Position numbers and translations under genes: made by a program. Shown one piece after another: positions 7,801 to 10,851 of a DNA stretch of 10,851 nt. Position 1 is the first letter of the stretch. Each line of letters opens with the position of its first letter. This DNA is from Sedimentisphaerales bacterium (GTDB taxonomy: Bacteria > Planctomycetota > Phycisphaerae > Sedimentisphaerales > Anaerobacaceae). The notes under the pieces were generated by a model. The model made no database searches, was not told where the DNA came from, and worked only from the letters and a program-made list of their open reading frames with translations. Location: positions 1 to 10,851 of the forward strand of contig JAFGTU010000093.1 of assembly GCA_016933985.1 (NCBI GenBank), in the 5' to 3' direction.

Positions 7801-8471
7801 ATAAATGGCATACTATCAGTAAGGCTGGCTGGGTAATGTCACTCCTGGCCGAAGACATGGACGGCGACGGAGATACGGATATTCTGACCTCCGACCGAAA
7901 AGGCGAAATGAGGGGATGCCGATGGCTGGAGAATCCGGGCCCCGGAGATATGCAGAAGAAGCCCTGGGCGAATCATTTCATAGGCTGCCGGGACAAGGAG
8001 GCAATGTTCCTGACCGTCGCCGACATAGATGAGGACGGCTTGCAGGATGTCCTCGCGGCGGCAAAGTCATCGAAAGAAAGCCAGATCGTTTTGCATCGTC
8101 GGCTTGACGCCGACGGGGATGCGTGGAAAGAATACGTCATTGCCTATCCGCCAAATGCCGGCACGGCCAAAGCCGTTGTCGTCGGGGATATTGATGAAGA
8201 CGGAAAAAAGGATATTGTGTTAAGCTGTGAGGGCGCGAATGCTCCGAAATCAGGCGTGATGTGGCTTTCGTGTTACAAGGGGCCCCTCGATGGCGAGTGG
8301 CGCGCTCATGAGGTCAGCGGACCGGAAGGAATAAAATACGACCTAATGGAGCTGCTGGATATCGACTGCGACGGAGACCTCGACATCATAGCGTGCGAGG
8401 AGCAGCAAAACAAAAAGGGATTGGGCCTGTTCTGGTATGAGAATCCTTTTTCAGGCCGGCGGAGTGATTGA
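4899..8471 (+). CDS. Secreted heparinase II/III-family polysaccharide lyase fused to a seven-repeat FG-GAP/VCBS propeller
   Basis: Starting at the ATG at 4899 the product has 1190 residues with signal peptide MRRLVIYFIWCVAVVLPG; an in-frame TTG at 4884, preceded by AGGCAGA, would add five residues. Residues about 30-160 form a discoidin-like (F5/8 type C) sandwich ending ARYIRFDF and VQSVRLYKGY. Residues about 260-430 are the alpha-toroid of the heparinase II/III fold (YHTGD, PTWRTLDSAARLGW, GGNWLATITASV, EDAPGY). Residues about 510-740 are the heparinase II/III beta-sandwich domain with FGPHGHHDVLSITAYAYGR (H543, H545, H546), LLIDPG and YHNTVCIDGQNQ. These folds cleave uronate-containing polysaccharides by beta-elimination (PL12/15/17/21 types). 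From about 800 to the end there are seven units of about 55 residues, each led by Trp (W803, 856, 912, 970, 1023, 1076, 1134) and followed by an acidic calcium-type loop such as DVNGDGLMD or DMDGDGDTD, in the manner of integrin-like FG-GAP blades. The third loop is degenerate. Substrate is not readable; it could be a non-catalytic homologue, because Asn-Trp replaces the Asn-His seen in alginate-lyase relatives. Confidence 0.88.
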   Translation: MRRLVIYFIWCVAVVLPGVESALCYPRNLLSAELGARITTQAKLAGAADPNAILSDGPISRGQMRFADVEQERVLTADLGGQREFDRVEIGTGGQLERIRISAADAGPGGSYETLCEIEEPGYFQTFRFAPAKARYIRFDFGRADKGCMVQSVRLYKGYEHPRLVEVTKLLYTRIKPNLAGLENFYEAAAQEDWPKACRELRAYFASEQKPQGEHISNYDLSRAQGLLEGSLDFAGLARTDTVPIDWAYMKTTDWYEHKNFLNRGSPLGVPVDAYYHTGDAKWADFFRAVFYDWLEANPKPVVMSGADYPTWRTLDSAARLGWIVSRFAKVTTGSDIEDELWANYLYSIWEHADYLKNDDFSGGNWLATITASVMHVAQEFPQFSDRGKWLAFGKTGFERNVLRDIYPDGKETEDAPGYICMAFSGMFDTLRILDAEGIAIDKTVRQRLGLALGFIGAVIQPDGLMPAIGDWGGAPFGIDSAVKYFNREDLRYILTKGAEGTAPAVASVNFADGQWSIMRSGYDKKPYEDARHLVFKSSFGPHGHHDVLSITAYAYGRELLIDPGIRSYEHTDIERYTHTAYHNTVCIDGQNQPRISGKTEKWISDAAFDYVCGTYAGYEGLIHRRSVLFVKPRYWVVHDGILGSGRHTCEQNWHFAPDAGVTVEAETESVRTNYPQGGNLLIVPADTGNLDVSDFDFLVATQRMAGSEGGTESRGARYRLEGSLPAMFDVVLYPYTSGEAPAVAIKKDRTMQDTAATCLQVRIGSRTDYICLPNDGSGQVSLRTEYLDTKTRKAQLGEEAPWKRHIIDNTSRGADGVKLADVNGDGLMDIATGWEEGGVTRVYLNPGPGKAKGKWPFVTTGKTPSVEDAVFFDLDADGAVDVVSSCEGDSKSMFVQWAPKDKGDYLDESKWQSEVIPVSKGLTRWMFCIPMQVDQRYGVDLVAGSKEPNAQIGWFESPKDGRDLGAHKWHTISKAGWVMSLLAEDMDGDGDTDILTSDRKGEMRGCRWLENPGPGDMQKKPWANHFIGCRDKEAMFLTVADIDEDGLQDVLAAAKSSKESQIVLHRRLDADGDAWKEYVIAYPPNAGTAKAVVVGDIDEDGKKDIVLSCEGANAPKSGVMWLSCYKGPLDGEWRAHEVSGPEGIKYDLMELLDIDCDGDLDIIACEEQQNKKGLGLFWYENPFSGRRSD

Positions 8472-8578
8472 ACTGCCTGGAACGGTTGGGGCTGATTTTT
8501 CTGGCACAGCGCACTCTTTTTGATGATAATGCCGATTCAGTGCAGCGCAGTGTTATGGCCATATAGAAAGGAATCATC
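8472..8578. promoter_or_regulatory. 107-nt gap before the SMP-30-like lipoprotein gene, with short repeats
   Basis: CAGCGCA occurs twice (about 8507-8513 and 8543-8549). GCACT at 8511-8515 can pair with AGTGC at 8539-8543 across a 23-nt loop. A ten-base perfect palindrome TATGGCCATA at 8554-8563 sits just before the AAAGGA ribosome-binding site. There is no stem followed by a T-run that would make a clear terminator. The gap is long for strict translational coupling, so an internal promoter or operator is possible; a GATAAT at 8525-8530 lacks a good -35 partner. Confidence 0.3.
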
Positions 8579-9622
8579 ATGGCAAGAAAAGTGATGTGGG
8601 TAGTCTGCGTGGTTGTGGGCGCGATTACGGTTGCGGGGTGCGGCGCTTCGAGTAGGCCGAAAATCGGCGTGCTCCTGCCGGAAAAATATAACACGCCGGA
8701 CGGCATGGTGCTCGGCCCGGACGGCAATATCTATTTGAGCGTTCCCAACTGCAACGACAGCAACTACCCGGCGAAAATCCTGAAGATAGACCGGCGCGAC
8801 CGCATCAGCGAGGTCTTCACCCCGCCCAAGCATCCGCAGACAGGCAAAGCCTGCCCGCTCGGGATCGACGTGGGCCCGGACGGCAATCTCTACGTCGCCG
8901 ACAATCAGAGCATGTTCGGCCACAACGATCACAAATCACGGCTGCTGCGAGTCAATATGAAGGGCGGCAAGGCCGTCGGCTGCGATGTGCTCGTCACCGG
9001 CTTCATCCAGTCAAACGCCGTCTCATGCCACGGCGACAGCGTTTATGTCACCGAGACGTCCCTCGACCTCGATGCCGATCCTATGCCCAGCGGTGTCTAT
9101 CGCTTTCGCTTCTCAGAATTTAAGGGCAAGCCAGTCGTACTCAAGCCGGATGCCAAGGACAAGCATCTGCTGGTCCAATTCCTCACGCACAACAAGGATT
9201 GGCGGGTCGGCGCAAACGGCATGGGCATTGACGCCGAGGGCAGCCTCTACGTTTGCAACTTCGGAGAGGCCGCCCTGCTCAAATTCACTCTCGATGACCA
9301 AGGCAACATAGAATCGCACAAGATCGTCGCTCAGGGGCGGGGAATGAAAAGCACCGACGGCCTGAAGATTCACCCCAAGACAGGCGAGATATATATAGCC
9401 GATTTCATCGACAACGCCGTTCACAAGGTCTGCCCCAAAACCGGCCAAGTCACCACAATCTGGCGCAACGAGGACAATTCGGGCGGCATCGGAGGACTGT
9501 TAGACAGGCCCTCGGAGGTCTGCCTGCGAGGCGACAAGATTTACGTCTCGAATATCGACCTGGGAATCAAGGGCAATAAGTATGATGAGCCTCACACCAT
9601 CAGCGTGATAAAACTGAAATAA
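8579..9622 (+). CDS. SMP-30/gluconolactonase-like beta-propeller lipoprotein
   Basis: The 347-residue product starts at an ATG with AAAGGA six bases upstream. Residues 1-20 are a lipoprotein signal peptide ending in a VAGC lipobox, so Cys21 is the predicted lipidated residue and the protein is membrane-anchored. The rest is a run of propeller blades marked by repeated PDG-N-[IL]-Y phrases: TPDGMVLGPDGNIYLSV (39-55), PLGIDVGPDGNLYVADN (93-109), GANGMGIDAEGSLYVCN (211-227), TDGLKIHPKTGEIYIAD (259-275) and PSEVCLRGDKIYVSN (311-325). In SMP-30/gluconolactonase enzymes a metal is held by an N-terminal Glu plus a central Asn and Asp; the comparable positions here are D41, N213 and D260, so lactonase activity is possible, but the first ligand is Asp instead of Glu. 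A non-enzymatic NHL/SMP-30 binding protein is the alternative. It lies between the lyase and the transporter genes, which fits processing or capture of a sugar product at the cell surface. Confidence 0.77.
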   Translation: MARKVMWVVCVVVGAITVAGCGASSRPKIGVLLPEKYNTPDGMVLGPDGNIYLSVPNCNDSNYPAKILKIDRRDRISEVFTPPKHPQTGKACPLGIDVGPDGNLYVADNQSMFGHNDHKSRLLRVNMKGGKAVGCDVLVTGFIQSNAVSCHGDSVYVTETSLDLDADPMPSGVYRFRFSEFKGKPVVLKPDAKDKHLLVQFLTHNKDWRVGANGMGIDAEGSLYVCNFGEAALLKFTLDDQGNIESHKIVAQGRGMKSTDGLKIHPKTGEIYIADFIDNAVHKVCPKTGQVTTIWRNEDNSGGIGGLLDRPSEVCLRGDKIYVSNIDLGIKGNKYDEPHTISVIKLK

Positions 9623-9681
9623 CCGGCTGTGCAGCCCAACCTGCAAAATTGCAGAACTCGTTACAACAAAGGAGAAGCGAA
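9623..9681. repeat. Two adjacent small inverted repeats upstream of the MFS gene
   Basis: Between the lipoprotein stop and the transporter start lie GGCTG-TG-CAGCC (9625-9636) and, four bases later, CTGCAA-AA-TTGCAG (9641-9654). Both are perfect inverted repeats with two-base centres. The second, at 14 bp, has the size of a dimeric repressor half-site pair; as RNA, either could form only a short hairpin with a tight loop. No T-run follows, so intrinsic termination is unlikely. A strong AAAGGAG ribosome-binding site ends the gap. Confidence 0.4.
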
Positions 9682-10851
9682 ATGAGTGACACGTCGAGTT
9701 CAATGCCCATGAGCGTAAGAATCCGGCTCAGCGCAATGATGTTCCTGCAATACCTGATGTTCGCGGTTTTCTGGGTGCCTCTCTCGGCGTATTTGACGGC
9801 GCAGAAGACAAGTGACACAGTGACCTGGCTGACGCTGAGCACAATGGCTTTTGGTTGTGTGGTAGCGCCGATTTTCTGTATGATCGCCGACCGGCACTTT
9901 GCCAGCAACAGGGTGCTGATGATACTGAATGTCGCCTGTGGGGTTCTGTTCTTTGTTGCGGCCAGACAAACAGAAGGCAAGGGGCTGTTCGTTTATCTTC
10001 TCTTGGCCATGTTTTGCTATATGCCGACCTGGTCGTTGACGAATGCAGTGGCAATGGCCAACAGTCCGTCAGAGAAGTTTCCGCAGATTCGGGTTTTCGG
10101 TTCTATCGGATGGGTCGCATCCGGGCTGTTCAGCCTTGTGGCGCTGAAGCTATTTGCCGCCGAGGCCTTCGACGGCACGGCTCTACCTCTTTATTGCGGG
10201 GCGGGCACGGCGATTGTGGCGGCTATAACAAACCTGACCTTGCCCAATACGCCCCCTCCGGCTAAGGGGCGGGAGGCCTCGATAGTCGATGCGCTCGGGC
10301 TTCGCGCTCTGACGTTGATGAAAAACTTTAACTTTGCCGCATTCATTTTGCTGTCAATGCTCGTAATGATTCCCTTTACCCTTTACTTCAACCTCGGCTC
10401 TCAGTTTTTTCAGAGCCAGGGCTTCAAGTATGTTACGGTTACTATGAACTGGGGGCAGTTGGTCGAGATATTCCTGATGCTGCTGGTTCCGCTCGCCTTG
10501 TCGCGGTTTGGGATTAAATGGACAATAATGGTCGGCTTGGGGGCGCTTGTTGTGCGATACGTTGCGTTCTGGGGCGGAGTCGCGGCCGGGCAGACAATCC
10601 TGTATTTCGTCGCGATTCTCGTCCACGGCGTAATCTTCGGCTTCTTCTTTGTCGGTGGCCAGGTTTACGTCGATAAAAAGGCCCCGCCGGAGATTCGCGC
10701 ACAGGCGCAGGGCCTGATTGTCCTGATATGTTTTGGCGTTGGGATGTTCCTCGGCAACCTGTTCAATGTCAAGCTGACCGGATGGTGCACGACCGACGGC
10801 GTCTGCGACTGGAACCCGGTCTTCATGATTACGTCTATCATCTCGGCAATC
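9682..10851 (+). CDS. MFS transporter, nucleoside:H+ symporter (NHS) type, C-terminus cut by window edge
   Basis: The ATG at 9682 has AAAGGAG seven bases upstream and the frame stays open for 390 codons to the window edge. Family members are usually a little over 400 residues, so only the last helices are missing. The protein is strongly hydrophobic with about ten visible membrane segments, starting FLQYLMFAVFWVPLSAYL (residues 21-38). Landmarks of the NHS family (NupG/XapB/YegT relatives) are the early YLMFAVFWVPLSAYL helix, YMPTWSLTNAVAMAN (about 113-127) and FPQIRVFGSIGWVASG (about 133-148). NupG and XapB import nucleosides by proton symport, and the family is related to oligosaccharide:H+ symporters. 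In a locus of glycan-degrading enzymes, uptake of a sugar or sugar derivative across the inner membrane is the more likely job, but this is inferred from context. It is the last visible gene of the rightward block. Confidence 0.86.
   Translation, partial: MSDTSSSMPMSVRIRLSAMMFLQYLMFAVFWVPLSAYLTAQKTSDTVTWLTLSTMAFGCVVAPIFCMIADRHFASNRVLMILNVACGVLFFVAARQTEGKGLFVYLLLAMFCYMPTWSLTNAVAMANSPSEKFPQIRVFGSIGWVASGLFSLVALKLFAAEAFDGTALPLYCGAGTAIVAAITNLTLPNTPPPAKGREASIVDALGLRALTLMKNFNFAAFILLSMLVMIPFTLYFNLGSQFFQSQGFKYVTVTMNWGQLVEIFLMLLVPLALSRFGIKWTIMVGLGALVVRYVAFWGGVAAGQTILYFVAILVHGVIFGFFFVGGQVYVDKKAPPEIRAQAQGLIVLICFGVGMFLGNLFNVKLTGWCTTDGVCDWNPVFMITSIISAI

Noticed and set aside
8503..8518. A sigma54-like TGGCAC element before the lipoprotein gene
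   Set aside because: TGGCAC is present, but the required GC element (TTGC) at the correct distance is missing.

Overview
The window is a coding-dense stretch, moderately GC-rich by eye, of a bacterial chromosome. The gene content is mostly secreted or lipid-anchored carbohydrate-active enzymes, integrin-like FG-GAP repeats fused to a lyase, an SMP-30-type propeller lipoprotein and a nucleoside/oligosaccharide-symporter-type MFS carrier, with no SusC/SusD pair. This combination points to a glycan-degrading member of the Planctomycetota (Phycisphaerae/Sedimentisphaerales type) or a related PVC lineage such as Lentisphaerota. That placement is an inference from gene content, because no rRNA or marker gene is present.

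Layout: two divergent gene blocks start from a 231-bp intergenic region (3562-3792). To the left, on the minus strand, is a secreted GH92-family alpha-mannosidase with an N-terminal carbohydrate-binding-like module (PL4 domain III type). It is followed 35 nt downstream by a nitrilase-superfamily amidohydrolase whose C-terminal half runs off the left edge. To the right, on the plus strand, are four genes: a secreted PHP-domain phosphodiesterase of the Sb-PDE type, a 1190-residue heparinase II/III-family lyase fused to a seven-fold FG-GAP/VCBS propeller, a lipoprotein of the SMP-30/gluconolactonase propeller superfamily, and an NHS-type MFS transporter cut by the right edge. Gaps between the plus-strand genes are 23, 107 and 59 nt, so an operon is plausible, with possible internal control points in the two longer gaps.

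Working model (inference): the locus takes apart a complex, probably acidic glycan carrying alpha-mannose, uronic acid and possibly phosphodiester groups. The PHP enzyme would remove phosphoryl substituents, the lyase would cleave uronate linkages, GH92 would trim alpha-mannose, the lipid-anchored SMP-30-like protein would act on a lactone or bind a product, and the MFS carrier would import it. A LacI-type operator-like palindrome (AAGCGCTT core) in the divergent promoter region fits sugar-responsive control. No tRNA, rRNA, CRISPR array, IS element or transposase was seen.

The most unusual item is the lyase-propeller fusion, in which seven W-led repeats of about 55 residues can be counted directly.
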